Assembly: GCA_035772785.1 (NCBI GenBank)
Contig: JAOCPU010000012.1
Span: forward strand, 124,001 to 188,000
Direction of reading: 5' to 3'
Length of the DNA stretch: 64,000 nt
Source: Phlebiopsis flavidoalba
Lineage: Eukaryota; Basidiomycota; Agaricomycetes; Polyporales; Phanerochaetaceae
Numbering within the stretch: position 1 is the stretch's first letter; each line of letters begins with the position of its first letter. Shown here one piece after another: positions 12,146 through 25,423 of the stretch. A program made the position numbers and the translations under genes. Under the pieces are notes generated by a model, which saw only the letters and a program-made list of their open reading frames with translations, was not told the DNA's origin and searched no databases.

Positions 12146-14507
12146 ATGGACCTCACGCCCAACGTACTCGCTCTCATCACTCAGAGCTGGGGGATTTTGT
12201 CCGACTCGGACTGGCTTGATATTGCGAGCACTCACAGCAGAGCCTCCGAGACGACGACGATTCTGCCGCCTTCGACAGCGACCGCGAAGATGCCGAGGGT
12301 AGAACCATTGTCCCGACGCCACTCTTTCAGCAGTCTCGCAAGCTCGAGCGATGAAGTCGTCGAGGGCTGGGAAGGCTTGATCGACGACAGTCAAGACGAG
12401 AACCCTCACGCAGGCGTAGAACCCATCGCTCTGATCTTCAATGCCCCGCAGATACCGCACACAATGATCTCAGCTCACCCGCAGAGGTCGAAGAGGACCC
12501 GGAGGATGAACAAGTCAAAGCCGCGCTTGACCAGAGCATGATGAGCACGTTGAGCTCGTCTCGATCCAACTCACTCGCCAACTCCTCCGTTCAAGCCTCT
12601 ATCGTTCATTCCACACGATCTCTCAGGTTGTCCTTCCCGGACCCGACTACATCTAGACTCGAATCTTTAAGCACATCGTTTGAAAGAAGTAACTTCCACG
12701 CTCTGATGCTGACCAGGTTGCCCGTGAAGACGGCGAGGCCACCTCCACAGGCGGCGTTACCGCTGCGGATCCGTTACGCGTCCCGATGCCGGAACCGGTG
12801 GTCGCTCACACCATCATACAGAATGAGCGCAGCACATTCGAGCCACCAGCCAAGGCGACCTTCAATATTGTCCTCTACGGCTCCTCTCTTGCGTCCAAGA
12901 TGACGTTCGTGAATATGCTCCTTAAGAAGTGGGCGCTCGGATCAGACATGACCGCCACCGAGAAAGTAGCCGTCGAACCGCGCACTATCTTGCACAGCTT
13001 CGAAGGACTCGACGCAACTGAACGTCCTCTCGAACGCACAGTGGCGGTCATTGACAAGACGGGATCCGATTGTGTAGGTTTGCTTCAGCACTTTTCGCCG
13101 ACATGTCATTCATCTTGTTACAGGCCTCTCCGCTGATGATTCCCTTGAAATGCCCCTCGCTGGCCATTATTTTCTTGCCATGCATTTCTGAGATATCCAT
13201 GCCTGAACACACCCTATACCTTCCCGTCATGATGGCGTCTCCTCTTTCTCCTGTTTGACATTCTTGGCTCTACGGACTATCTCCTTGAAGCAGAGCAGCA
13301 ATGGGAAGCCCAGGGGGTGTCCTATTCGAAGCTGACGGACCTCAGTCGGCGCTCTTCTCCAGTCGTCGACGAGGAAATTGTTGCAAACGCATCTTGTGCA
13401 CAGATTGAGCAACTTTGCGACCGTTGCTACCTCAGGCGGTTAAGAAGGTTCAGAACCCAAGGTCTCCGCGCACAACGCAATAACGATGTATGTGAATCAT
13501 TCTCGCGTTCCATCCCATACTGAGGTGACATTTCCAGCATGGCGATCTTGTCCATCGTGATAGGATACATCGTCAACGGGATCGCCGACACATCCGATCC
13601 CCGCCGCCTAGTCGCGACCGCAGTCGCTAACCCTCTCATGAACCTCCTGCGGCCGATGCCCATGGCTGCAAACAAGTCGATGTCGAGCCCTCTAATCGCC
13701 ATCGTCTCACCCGGATCTGCACTCTCCTTGTCTGCTCCCAAGGACCTCCAAGTTTCCGTGTTCAACCCCAGCGTCGTTCCCCACAACATCATTGCCCCCT
13801 CCAACAGCGAACATGCACCGTCGCCCGCTTCCACCTCCGTACCTGCGGCGACCACCACAGCCGTTGTGAAAGACGATCCCACGGAGTGCGAGTGCGGTTG
13901 CGGTCTACTCACATGGCCCGCGAAGACAGAAACCACAGACCTCATGCTTCGCCCCACCTCTTCCGCGCCTAGCGTGGTGGTGGTGCACACCGTCAACTCC
14001 ATCTCGCTCATTCCATCCCAGACCCCCATCGGTAAAGGCAAAGGCAGGGCCGTCGACGCGGACACCTCTATATATGCGCTCAGCACCCGCATGGCTACTT
14101 CGCTCTCCGAGTACCTTGGCTTCAGCCCCATGTTCCAAGCCGCTGTGACCGACATTCAGGACATCATCACTGCTCTCGACAACCTCGCGCCGTTCTCTCT
14201 CGTACCAGACCGCCGCCGTCGCTTGGGAGCAGACCAAGAGCGTCATGGCGGTCGTAGGCTCGGGCTTCAACCAACGCAACAGTCGTGCCAAAGCCCGTGC
14301 TCAGCACATCCGCGAGGTGTGGAGAGCTGTGGTTCTCGTCGATGCGCGATCGCTTCGTAGACCGTGCTACGGTGGCGAAAGAGAACGCGCGGACCCTCCG
14401 ACGCCAGATGAAGGCCAGACACCTGGAGAGGTACCACAGAGAGGCAGGCGGACAAGCGGGCGCGGCTGGAGAGGAAGCTCCAGGCGGTACTCGAGAAGTC
14501 TGATTAA
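12146..14507 (+). CDS. Uncharacterised Ser-rich protein with basic C-terminal helix
   Basis: I do not recognise a named family. The start MDLTPNVLALITQSWGI at 12146 leads into an acidic Ser-rich segment containing SFSSLASSSDEVVEGWEGL. Around 12830-13060 a compact segment reads ATFNIVLYGSSLASKMTF, and GLSADDSLEMPLAGHYF follows near 13120. From 13539 a long frame begins MAILSIVIGYIVNGIA, which is hydrophobic enough to be a membrane segment. It then becomes Pro/Ser-rich, with a Cys cluster (ECECGCG) near 13890. The C-terminus is Arg/Lys-rich and helical (NSRAKARAQHIREV, RTLRRQMKARHLERYH), ending LQAVLEKSD before TAA. Frame changes between segments may be introns or errors. An antisense frame at 13427-14155 is a shadow. 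Confidence 0.55.
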
Positions 14508-14749
14508 GGATGTGGTCGGGAATCGCACATATAGAAGTCTCAGGTAGGTCCAGTTTCGCATACAGTCGTGTTTTCTTTTGGGACCCAGTCGTACCTCCAC
14601 TTCACCCGTTGTACTTTTATTGTTGAACCTATCCCCCTCCCCCACTTGTACACCTATCTCCCCACACGTATGTATATAAGTATGTAAATCTATGGAACGA
14701 GAAACTCATATGTACATGATCATATCCTGTGAGTCTACGCTGAAGCCAG

Positions 14750-16618
<1,869 letters not shown>

Positions 16619-17245
16619 CGTGGTTGCATGTTAAGGTCGGTATTGCCGAGATTTGGCGTCGAAGAGGAGCAGGTACATGTGCCTAACGCGCGCCGTGCGG
16701 CCTTTGTCCAGCGGTCCGGGTACACGAGGCCGCCACCATCCTGCAGGGTAGATCCCGCTGAAAAGTAGAGATGGTCATTTGGAGACTGCGTTAATGACAT
16801 ATGATTTGCAGTGACCCGCGCACAAGTCTCGATCAACATCTGCGAAGAACTCTGAAAACATCGTTCGAATACTGCGAGTGGGTATTTATTCTGACCTTTG
16901 AAAAGGGAAAGGCTCCGTGCGTGAGCCTATTTTTTGGGAGAGTGTGAGAGAGTATCTGTGATGCACAACACACCATCAAGTTTGGAAGTGCCTCAGCGAT
17001 TGAACGAGCTGAACACAATATTAAGCAGGGAGAAAGAAAAAAACATGTGGCGGCGGTGGACTGCCCAGGAACGAATGGTTTGATCCGCCGGAGGGGAGGG
17101 GCGGGATTGATGGGAACAGCGCGCGTCGCGGTCTCGGCCCGAACGCCTCGAGGTCCAAGAATGACCTCAGCGCCGAAATAGCACAAGGCTGCTCCCTCGC
17201 GCGCAGTCGTTCATCTCGTCCCCTCGCACCCACGCATTCACCAAC
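16619..17245. other. Divergent promoter region, GH5 / NPF protein
   Basis: About 630 bases between two outward-facing starts (16618 minus, 17246 plus). It should hold both promoters. Minus-strand open frames here (16579-16839, 16833-17186) have no recognisable family content. Confidence 0.5.
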
Positions 17246-18465
17246 ATGTATTCTTCGCAAAGAGCTTACGGAACCTCTCCGCCAGCAGAACTCTCCAATA
17301 ACCCCTTCATTGATCATCCGGCGAACGCACTAACCAGGTATCCAGACATCAATGGGGACAGACGATCCAGCCGGGTCCGGCCAGTTCACTTCATGGATGA
17401 ATCGCGCTGCAATTCATCTTCCAACGCAAATCAGTCTGGCTATGCAGGAGCTGGACAGTCGAGTGGCTTCGGGGGAGGGTATCCTAACCAACAACAGACA
17501 GGATACCCAGGCAGCCCGGTAGGGGGTTACCCCTCGCAGGGCGGGATAAACGCGGGCTACAGCTCCCCTGTGCAAGGGCAGCCCACGGGTGTACCTTTCC
17601 AGCCGACCAGCTCATTTGGTCAGCAGCTCTCAAGTCAAATCAACGGTGCCTATGCCCCCCAAGGTGTCCCGCAGCAGCAGTATACCGGCTACCCCACTAC
17701 GCCTCAGTACGGATCCGCGTATGGCTATCCCCAGCAACAAACAGCAGCAGCAACAACAACAACAGCCGCAGCCGCAGGGCCAGTACCTGCCCGAATTTGA
17801 TCCCTATGCACAGCAGCAAGCCGCACAGAGGCCAGCTCCATCAGCCCCATCGCAAGGTGGATCACAGTACCAGTCGCCACATCCACGAGACTTTGTTTCG
17901 GAATAACAAGCAGGAGCTAGAGTCATGGGACTCATATGCGTGGAAGCAGGTGAGCTGCAGTCTTTAAATATCCCCGTCCATGGCTCACCTGCGCCGGCTT
18001 TTAGATTCTGAATTGCTTTGACGGCTTGAAGGATGCCTGGGCAAACCGGAAAACGAGACATCGAGGCTCGCATGAGCGCGCTGAGCAACCAGGGACTGTT
18101 CGGAGGTGGAGGCTATAATGGGGGCTATGGATATAACAACCAATATGGACAGGCCCCAGGAATATTCACGCCTTGAACAAGTGAGTTGTCTGTCGAATTC
18201 TTGATCGTTCATAACTCAATTCAAAATCAGTTGGTCAAAAACAAGCGGATTCAAACATAGGCCAGTACACGAGAGGTAGAATCTGTCAATTGTCACTGAC
18301 AATTCGTCTCGCAGACACGGTCGTGGCTGCTCGTTCCAAATGCAGGAGGCCCACGGTGGCTACCGCCAGTCCGGGGACCTGGCGTCCAAGAAGCGCGTCA
18401 GAGAAAGTATCAATGCCGCATTGACTAACCTCCCAGACTGGCTCCTTCCCAGAATTATGATGTAA
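17246..18465 (+). CDS. Pro/Gln-rich NPF-motif protein with conserved C-terminal helix domain
   Basis: Not a family I can name, though its C-terminus looks conserved. The ATG at 17246 gives MYSSQRAYGTSPPAEL, then SNNPFIDHPANALTRYP; NPF is a known EH-domain ligand motif in endocytic proteins. A long low-complexity segment follows with repeated YPxQQ, GGYP and QQQQ units. After it, PHPRDFV is followed, after a one-base shift, by KQELESWDSYAWKQ. An intron leads to LNCFDGLKDAWANRK, then GLFGGGGYNGGYGYN or an overlapping frame ending PQEYSRLEQ. The last part reads FQMQEAHGGYRQSGDLASKK and INAALTNLPDW, with a stop at 18463-18465. A role in endocytosis or actin is only an inference from NPF. Confidence 0.68.
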
Positions 18466-18995
18466 GCGTCGGATGCGACGTTGACGGACGCGTCTACTTA
18501 CGCACGCCCAATATGTGTAGCATCACTTCTCGCACGGTTGTGTAGATACGGTCATCTTGCCCATGTACAGTAATTGTTGTATGCGACGAGCCGGAGTAAC
18601 AGAGCAGCCATCACAACTAGAAGTAGGGTCTGTGTGGGCGCACGCAGTCTGTGGTTGCCATAGCAGTGCTCGAGGGAGATCTGTCGGACGAAGCCGATGC
18701 CCTGTAATTGGATTTTTTTTGGGCGTCCTAGGACTTATCGACGGCAATTGTCCCAAAACTCTGCGCCGCAACCACTCTCACTCTCACTCACCTTCTCGCT
18801 TTCTCTACACGGGCATTTGCTCTGCTCAACATAGACTGCTGCACGAACTGTTTACGCTCCTTACGTCTGCCTCAGAGACTGGTCATCTCACAGAGTCCCC
18901 TCCCCTCGATACCTTTCGTCCATTTCAGCATCACGTCCAGCCCTCTCGCTCTCCAACTGTTGTATTGTATCACAAGATCCTGCAACGAACCCGCC
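18466..18995. other. Promoter region of the RasGAP gene
   Basis: About 530 bases. The last 250 are pyrimidine-rich (CTCACTCTCACTCACC near 18780), as is common before fungal transcription starts. A plus-strand open frame at 18557-19102 overlaps the RasGAP start in another frame and is not believed. Confidence 0.45.
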
Positions 18996-21883
18996 ATGTC
19001 CTACGTCGACCTCCCCACCTCTCCGCAGTCGCCCGCCATGTCTTCTCCTCGACGTCTCACGAACAGGAATACCAACCGATACAGCGTGACCGCGTTGTTT
19101 AGTATGGCCGCGGAACAAGATGTCGAGGTAGAAGACGAGCTCGGTAAAGGTATGTCCCCCTAGCCGTATCGCCACGCCCCCCCTCGCCCCCGCTTACAGC
19201 CAACTAAGCCCAGAAGCGTTCTTCGTGACCTGAAGTCGCGCATCTCTGCACAATCCAAGCGCAACTTCGTGCTTGAGCGAGATGTGCGCTTCCTCGACTC
19301 CCCGTATTGGACTTCTTATTCAGAATCGAATGGCGCTTGACGAGGTACGTGGTGCCCAAGACTTTTATGAAACCTTGCATTGTAATTTAATGTTCTTCAG
19401 AAACATGAAGTAGAAAGGCATCTTGAGGAAGTCGATCCCCACTGAGGGCCACTTCCCCGACGATCGCAAGATGCAGCAGTACTCCAACCTCTTCTTCTCC
19501 TCCAATCCGAACCGCGACACATAGCCTCCCTCTGCCGTCTCGTCAGTCTATCCGAGATTGACACCCTCCTACAAACGGTCATGTTCACACTTTACGGCAA
19601 CCAATACGAGAGTCGAGAAGAGCACTTGTTGCTGACCATGTTCCAGTCCGTCCTCTCCTCGCAGTTTGAGACAGCCACAGAGTTCGGCTCCCTACTCCGC
19701 GACGCGAATACCCCCGTCTCCCGCATGATGACTACCTATACACGGCGAGGACCCGGTCCAGAGCTATCTGAAGAGCGTCCTCGCCGAGCGCATTAACAGT
19801 CTTATCGAGCACAAGGACCTCAATCTCGAGATAAACCCAGTCAAGGTCTACGAGCTAAAAATGGTCATCCAAATCGAAGAAAGAGACTGGCTCACTTCCC
19901 GCGAACCCGCTCCCCCGTGGTGTACACCTCCAGAGACCGCTGCTGAGAACAGCGACGTCCAAGCGATCATCGCCCTCCCCCGCGCTTGACAATGCTTATG
20001 GAAATCGCAAACAGCTTCCTTGTAACCATCATCGAGAGCAATGGAGAGCGTTACCGTACGGTATCCGATGGATATGTAAACAAATTCGCAGTCTCACACA
20101 CGAGTACGTCGCTTTTTCCTCCTTTATAGGACTACCGAGGTTGGCTCACCGCTTTCGACTACAGCGGAAGTACCCAGAGGCCACAGACTATGCTATCTGC
20201 TCGTTGTTGATCGGTGGTTTTTTCTTCCTCCGATTCATTAAACCCTGCTATCGTAACGCCGCAGGCATACATGCACTGGTCGACGGTGTCCCCGCCAAGT
20301 TCCCACGGCGGACCTTGACCTTGGCAAGTAGCATTCCCATGTCATGATTAGATACCATCCATCCCCACAGTGCGGACAGATCGCGAAGATGATGTTGCAG
20401 AACCTGGCCAACAAACCATCGTATGCCAAGGAAGCGTACATGATCACGCTGAACCCTGCGTTGAACCCCGTTTCGTCGATGAGAACAACAAGGCTCGTAT
20501 CAAACCAGTTCCTCAACAACCTCTGTGAGGTTCCAGACTTTTACGACACTTTGGAGGTATGCATAGATGCGCTTCCATAGTTATACTGCTAACGTGTAAG
20601 AGATGTAGATGGATCAATATATGGCTTTGTCGAAGAAGGATCTTCTCATTCATATAACCCTCAACGAGTTGTAATCAAATAACACGCATTCGCCCTCATA
20701 TTGCAACACATCGAAGTCCTCGTGAGTGATATCAACTCGATCGAAAATCATCTTGCCTCATTTAAATTACGGGCACCGAATGACATGCAAACATCTTCCG
20801 TATACTGTTGGGACGAGCTCCGGTGCCGCGCCTCCTCAGGGTGCCACGGAAAAGGAGAACCGAACGGGTGGAGCTCCATCTGTATAGCAGCTCCGGGAGA
20901 CACGATCCAGGACATCCAGAGTGCTCGTCTAATGGAACACCGTTCTCGATCTGTCGAGACGAGATGGTTGTACATGGAGACGAAGTCTATCTTTGTCGCA
21001 CTCATCCGTAGCCTGCCAAACGCAGCAGACAAAGAGGCCATACAGCTCTCTGCGATTGCCGGAGCAAAGGCTGCCACAACGAAGGATGCGACCCGCTCGT
21101 ACGCAAGGGCATCAAAGTCAAGGAGATGCTCCGCGAGCATGAAATCGAGGAGCAGAATATCGTCGACCGCAGAGTGACGGATACCGGCTCATGCAGGAAG
21201 AGGTCGCACAGGAACTCATTCACCTCGGCAAACCTGCGCGAGAAGGTCCTCGCGGAGACAAAGTCGCTCGAGGCGGTCTACAAGACGATCTGCGACCACA
21301 AAACAACTACCTCCGCGGCCAGCTCGAGCAGTACAAGGCGTACCTGCAGAACGTCCGTCTCACCTCGACAAAGGACAAGGGGGCCACTACGTGCGCGTGG
21401 CGTGTCCGGCGTCGTTACGGTCGGTGGAAAGGAGTAAGAAGCCTGCGAAACCTCAGGTCCTGGGTCCGTACCGCTTCACACACGCCCAACTGGAGAAAGA
21501 GTGGTATCATCGTAGAAAGCAATGTCCCTGATAACCGGTATAGGTGAGCCGCGTCTTTGCAGGTGCATTGTGCCATTCATAGACTTGTAGAACGACCCAG
21601 CATCTATTTCAACATTACTTCTCCCAACGCCCGGTACATTTATCATAGCTCTACACTACAAGGAAGGGAACGGGCGATTCTCGAGACATGGACCTAAACT
21701 ATCGACGATCTTCTAGAGAAGGTAAGTTTTCTACCGTACTCTAGTGCCGCGTCTCATCAGCCTCACGACGGGACGCAACAGCAAAAAGACAACAAGCACC
21801 TTCTAGATCTGGAATATGTGCAGCGCAATGTACCGAAAGTTCTTGGCCTATAGAACTCAACAAGGTCTTCACCAAGCGATAAT
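18996..21883 (+). CDS. gap1: Ras GTPase-activating protein, Gap1/IQGAP-related
   Basis: Speeds GTP hydrolysis by Ras and so switches off Ras signalling. The start [18 protein letters not shown] leads into [19 protein letters not shown]. The GAP domain reads [39 protein letters not shown], then an Arg-finger segment ([20 protein letters not shown]) and [15 protein letters not shown]. The FLR signature is present as [12 protein letters not shown] near 20210. It continues [38 protein letters not shown] and [17 protein letters not shown] sequence. The RasGAP_C domain follows: [65 protein letters not shown] and [12 protein letters not shown]. It ends LLNKVFTKR before TAA at 21881-21883. The absence of IQ and calponin-homology parts favours the short Gap1 type over Rng2. 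Confidence 0.92.
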
Positions 21884-22502
21884 GGATTCCTCAACACCTA
21901 CGCGCGGGCTCTTTACTTCGATTCTTTCTTCGCTTGGCTAGTTTTTTTTCACCAGTAACATTTGTTTTTGTTCCTGACCTTTCACATTTCGCCTCTCTCT
22001 ACCGTCTGGACCATATATTTATAACTCTTCGCGGTCCGCTGAGTCATCAGGATGTATTATCTTATGTCTGTTCATCCAAGTATAGTGTTGTGTCTCCATC
22101 GAACCGTATGTATACCTCTAGGAATACCGAATGATACCCCCAGCGTGATAATCTCTTTCCCCCGAGTGAATTTGTTTGGAAACGTGCAGCCCGAATCTCC
22201 CCCGCCCACCGAACTGCCTCCCTCCTGTCTCCACCCGGCGGCTTTGCGCCGCGCTCTGCCGGCAGGCACTCGCGACAACGTACACAGCCGTCACAGTGAT
22301 CGGTGCACATGACCCTAACCCTACGCTAAGGTCCGTAGTCAACCGCTTTCGCCGCATCGACGCCCCCCCTCCGCCGCGGAAACGAGACATTCTTCCAAGT
22401 TCCCACTTCCCACAATCCTGTTCGCGCAGCTGCGTCCTTTAATTCCTTTCCTTTTACCTTTCATGCAGTGACAAGTCCCTAAAGCAAAACCGGGCCGCCG
22501 CG
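21884..22502. other. Promoter region of the aspartic protease gene
   Basis: About 620 bases. The end is rich in C and T (TTTAATTCCTTTCCTTTTAC near 22440), typical of a fungal core promoter. Several overlapping open frames on both strands at 22052-22442 have no family signal. Confidence 0.45.
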
Positions 22503-25012
22503 ATGCTCACGCTGTGTCCTCTTCCTTTTCCGCCTTTCTCGCTGTGCTACAAGGGCTGCTACGCTCTCCGGGGGTTCTCAATGGTCGTCACCGTCCGCCC
22601 TCTGCGCATGTCCGCCGTTCGGGAGTGCCAGAGTATCGAGGCTGGAGTGGTGAACTGGGGAAACGAGACCAAACCTCCAACTTCGGCGATTATCACCACG
22701 TGTTCGCTTTCGAGCGATGTGACAGTTGCGTACCTGCGGGTGGTATTTTGCCTGCCTTGGTACTCATTTTGCTCTAGGGAATATTTCGCCGTAATTCAGC
22801 TCGGACAAAACATCAAGCGCTTTCGACTCGCGCTCGACACGGGCAGTCCTCGGACGCAATGGCTCATATCCTTCATATACAGGCATTGCACAACCTCTGC
22901 CTGCAACGTGCCGACCAAGTAAGTACACAGCTCAGCATCTGCGTACCACAAGCCCATCAGCATTCGTGTCCCTGTGAAACAATAATCAGACCGCCTTTAA
23001 CATCAGCTTTGCGGATGGGACTTGTAAGTTCGATGTACGCTCTCATATGTTTGAATGCTAACTCCATGGATCTCCCTCCGTTTAGTCGCGTCAATCCATG
23101 GCATTGTCGGACTTGAAACCTTCACAGGTCGGAAACCTAACGTGTGCGCCCAATCAAGGGTTTGGTAAGTGCAAGTACAATGCGCACTTTTGATTGGTAC
23201 TTTTCACTTGACATGGTGCATCACACTTCTAACAGGCGACACCTCGTCAGCATAACAGTCACACAGTAATCTTACCCTTCACACGGACGACCATAAAGAC
23301 ACGGTCTCTTGGTCGGCCTTGGATTCCCCCGACTGTCCACTTACTATATTCAAGTCCCCCCCCCCCCCGGTGCCAAACAGGTACGTGAACATCCTGTAAC
23401 AGCTGCTTTTCTAATCGTATCTAAACCCCGAATCGCATGGTTTTATAGCCCCTCCTTTCTTTGTCTTCTATCTGGCGCAGCATGGGCAGCTAGAGTACCC
23501 CCTCTTCGGACTAGTAAGCCTTCTGGCATGAATGTCTCGGACACTGGAAGCCTGACATTCGGTACGAGCATCACTTGAGCTCTGTAGTCATTTCTGCTTA
23601 CGCGCGTCGGCGCAGGGGCTGTGGACGGATCGGTCGTGTCAAACATCAGTTCCCATTGTGTGGAATGAAGTCATGCCCTTTAGGCCATTTTTTTGGGTCT
23701 GAGAGCAACACGTCAAGCTATTTGCAGTGGGCGATCCCGATGGGCAACATTTCCGTAAGTCGTCGCGCTGGAGCTCCGAGCCGCGTGTTGATGATCCGTC
23801 AGGTCAAACGGCACATCTCTCAACCCAATCCCGACTGTACGCCAATATCTCGCGGAGCTCGCTGGCTTTGTTTGATGTGTAAGTGCCTCGTGTGGCCACA
23901 ATCTTATCTGCACACCGACTGGGGACCCTATAACCCAAGTGGTACCCCTCCGGCATTTTCGGACCATTCCAAGATGTACATTTATTAACATCATTAGCAT
24001 CGCTGGTCTACATACTAAAGCGGATTGATAGGTTTCTCGCATATACTCTGCCTTTCCCGGCAGCCGTCTGGTTGATGAAGGTATGTTTTACCCTACGTCT
24101 TGGCCAGGACACTTTTATTCATGACATCAAAGTTGGCCAGTGGGGTCGTCCCTTGCGACGCTAATGAGACAATTGCTTTCACCTTCAGGGAATATTGTTT
24201 TGTGCTCAATGCTTCTTCTCTTATGAGTACTATCTTAGTGGTCAAACGTATCTCCTGCAACCTACTGACTACCTCATCGGGCCCTCGGAGAGCACCCCGG
24301 ATTTGTGTCTGAGCTGGCCAAGAGCACGAGCTCCAAGTTCGGATGGAATCGACTGGCAACTCGGTATGGGGACATGTTTTCAATAGCGTTGCACCTAACC
24401 CTTTCTGCCAGGTACTCCCACTTCCTTCGTACGGTATATAGTGTCTTCAGGTACGTCCCCTATACACCCTCTACTAGCAGTAGCTGACACCTCGTAGCTT
24501 TGGTATCGACACAAAGGAACCCCGATGATTGGCCTCCTTCCCTCTCCGGAATGCTACTGCTCCCGTCGAATCTCCTGACGTTGTCGAATCTTTCTTCTCG
24601 GCTGCATCTGCGACAGTCACAACGGTACTTCCGAACGTTTTGCTCCCCACCCCATCACCAACAACCCCGGCATATACCTTCAACACTCTGTCCCAGTCTC
24701 TCTTGGTCAGATCGTCTCCTCCGGCCTCGCGACAAGCACGTACTCGCCCGCGATCGGCAGACACGCGCAAACGCTACGGCTATCCCGACACTCTCGCCCT
24801 CCCCCACCCTCTACACTCTCATCCTCACCACCGACGGACACCTTGTCACCTCCGTGTCTACCGCTGCCTCGCCCTCTGTTACCCTCGGTTCTCCGCCTGG
24901 CTGGTCGAGCAGTGGCGCTATGGCCCTACGTGCCTCATCAAAGCGCTACTGTGTGCTAGCATTCATTGATGCCTTCTCTCTTGCTCTTCGCCCGGCTGGC
25001 CCTATAAACTGA
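22503..25012 (+). CDS. Secreted A1-family aspartic protease with Ser/Thr-rich tail
   Basis: Pepsin-like endopeptidase, probably secreted and wall- or membrane-anchored. A hydrophobic N-terminus (MLTLCPLPFPPFSLC in one frame, SAFLAVLQGLL in another) suggests a signal peptide. The first catalytic motif is clear: YFAVIQLGQNIKRFRLALDT followed by GS. It goes on with TTSACNVPTK, FNISFADGT and GIVGLETFTG. Later segments read FFVFYLAQHGQLEYPLFGL, WAIPMGNISV, YANISRSSLALFDV, then across an intron GTPSGIFGPFQDV, which would place the second Asp in a D-V-G-T setting. IYSAFPGSRLVDEG and QWAVPCDANETIAFTF are also typical, as is FSFGIDTKEPPMIGLLPL. The tail is Ser/Thr/Pro-rich with a hydrophobic end. A C run at 23356-23368 interrupts the domain, and frame breaks are frequent. 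Confidence 0.85.
23356..23368. repeat. C run of about 13 in the aspartic protease gene
   Basis: A run of about 13 C just before GGTGCCAAACAG and a GTACGT splice donor. It reads as extra prolines between YYIQV and GAKQ. The homologous loop in A1 proteases has no polyproline that I recall. Confidence 0.85.
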
Positions 25013-25423
25013 ACTTTTATAGTTTATACACATTTCCTAGTGTTCCATAGGTTCCCACTATCTTTCGTCTCTCGCACTCGTTTCTCGTCGCTGTGTAGAT
25101 ACTCCGCATTTTGGACCCTGCCTCGCTTTTTCAAGTGACTTTTTCGCGTTTGTTTTAGTACAGCACATTGTAGTATCGATTCAGTAGGCTTCTTGGACTT
25201 GCTCGCTGTGTCAACTTTTGTCTCTGGACTGGGATATACAAAAAGAAGTTTTTGTCGTCATTTTTCTCGTTAAATGCGAAGGCAGCCAGTTTCTCAGCAA
25301 GTCTTGCTCTGTGGAATTCACAATTCCGTGTGCGCGCGCCACAGATTCTGTGAGAGACAAATCCCACGTACAACTAAAAGCGCTATATTAAATCCAATCG
25401 CACCATCTAAGATACATCATAGT
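25013..25423. other. Convergent 3' region, protease / Scj1
   Basis: About 410 bases between two facing stop codons. AT-rich compared with flanking exons and without a convincing open frame. It should hold both 3' untranslated regions. Confidence 0.5.

Noticed and set aside
13427..14155. Minus-strand open frame of 242 codons
   Set aside because: It lies opposite the 273-codon plus-strand frame, which continues sensibly into the basic C-terminal helix and has plausible upstream exons. GC-rich antisense frames of this length are common here.
18557..19102. Plus-strand open frame of 181 codons over the RasGAP start
   Set aside because: It overlaps the RasGAP N-terminus in another frame and has no family content.
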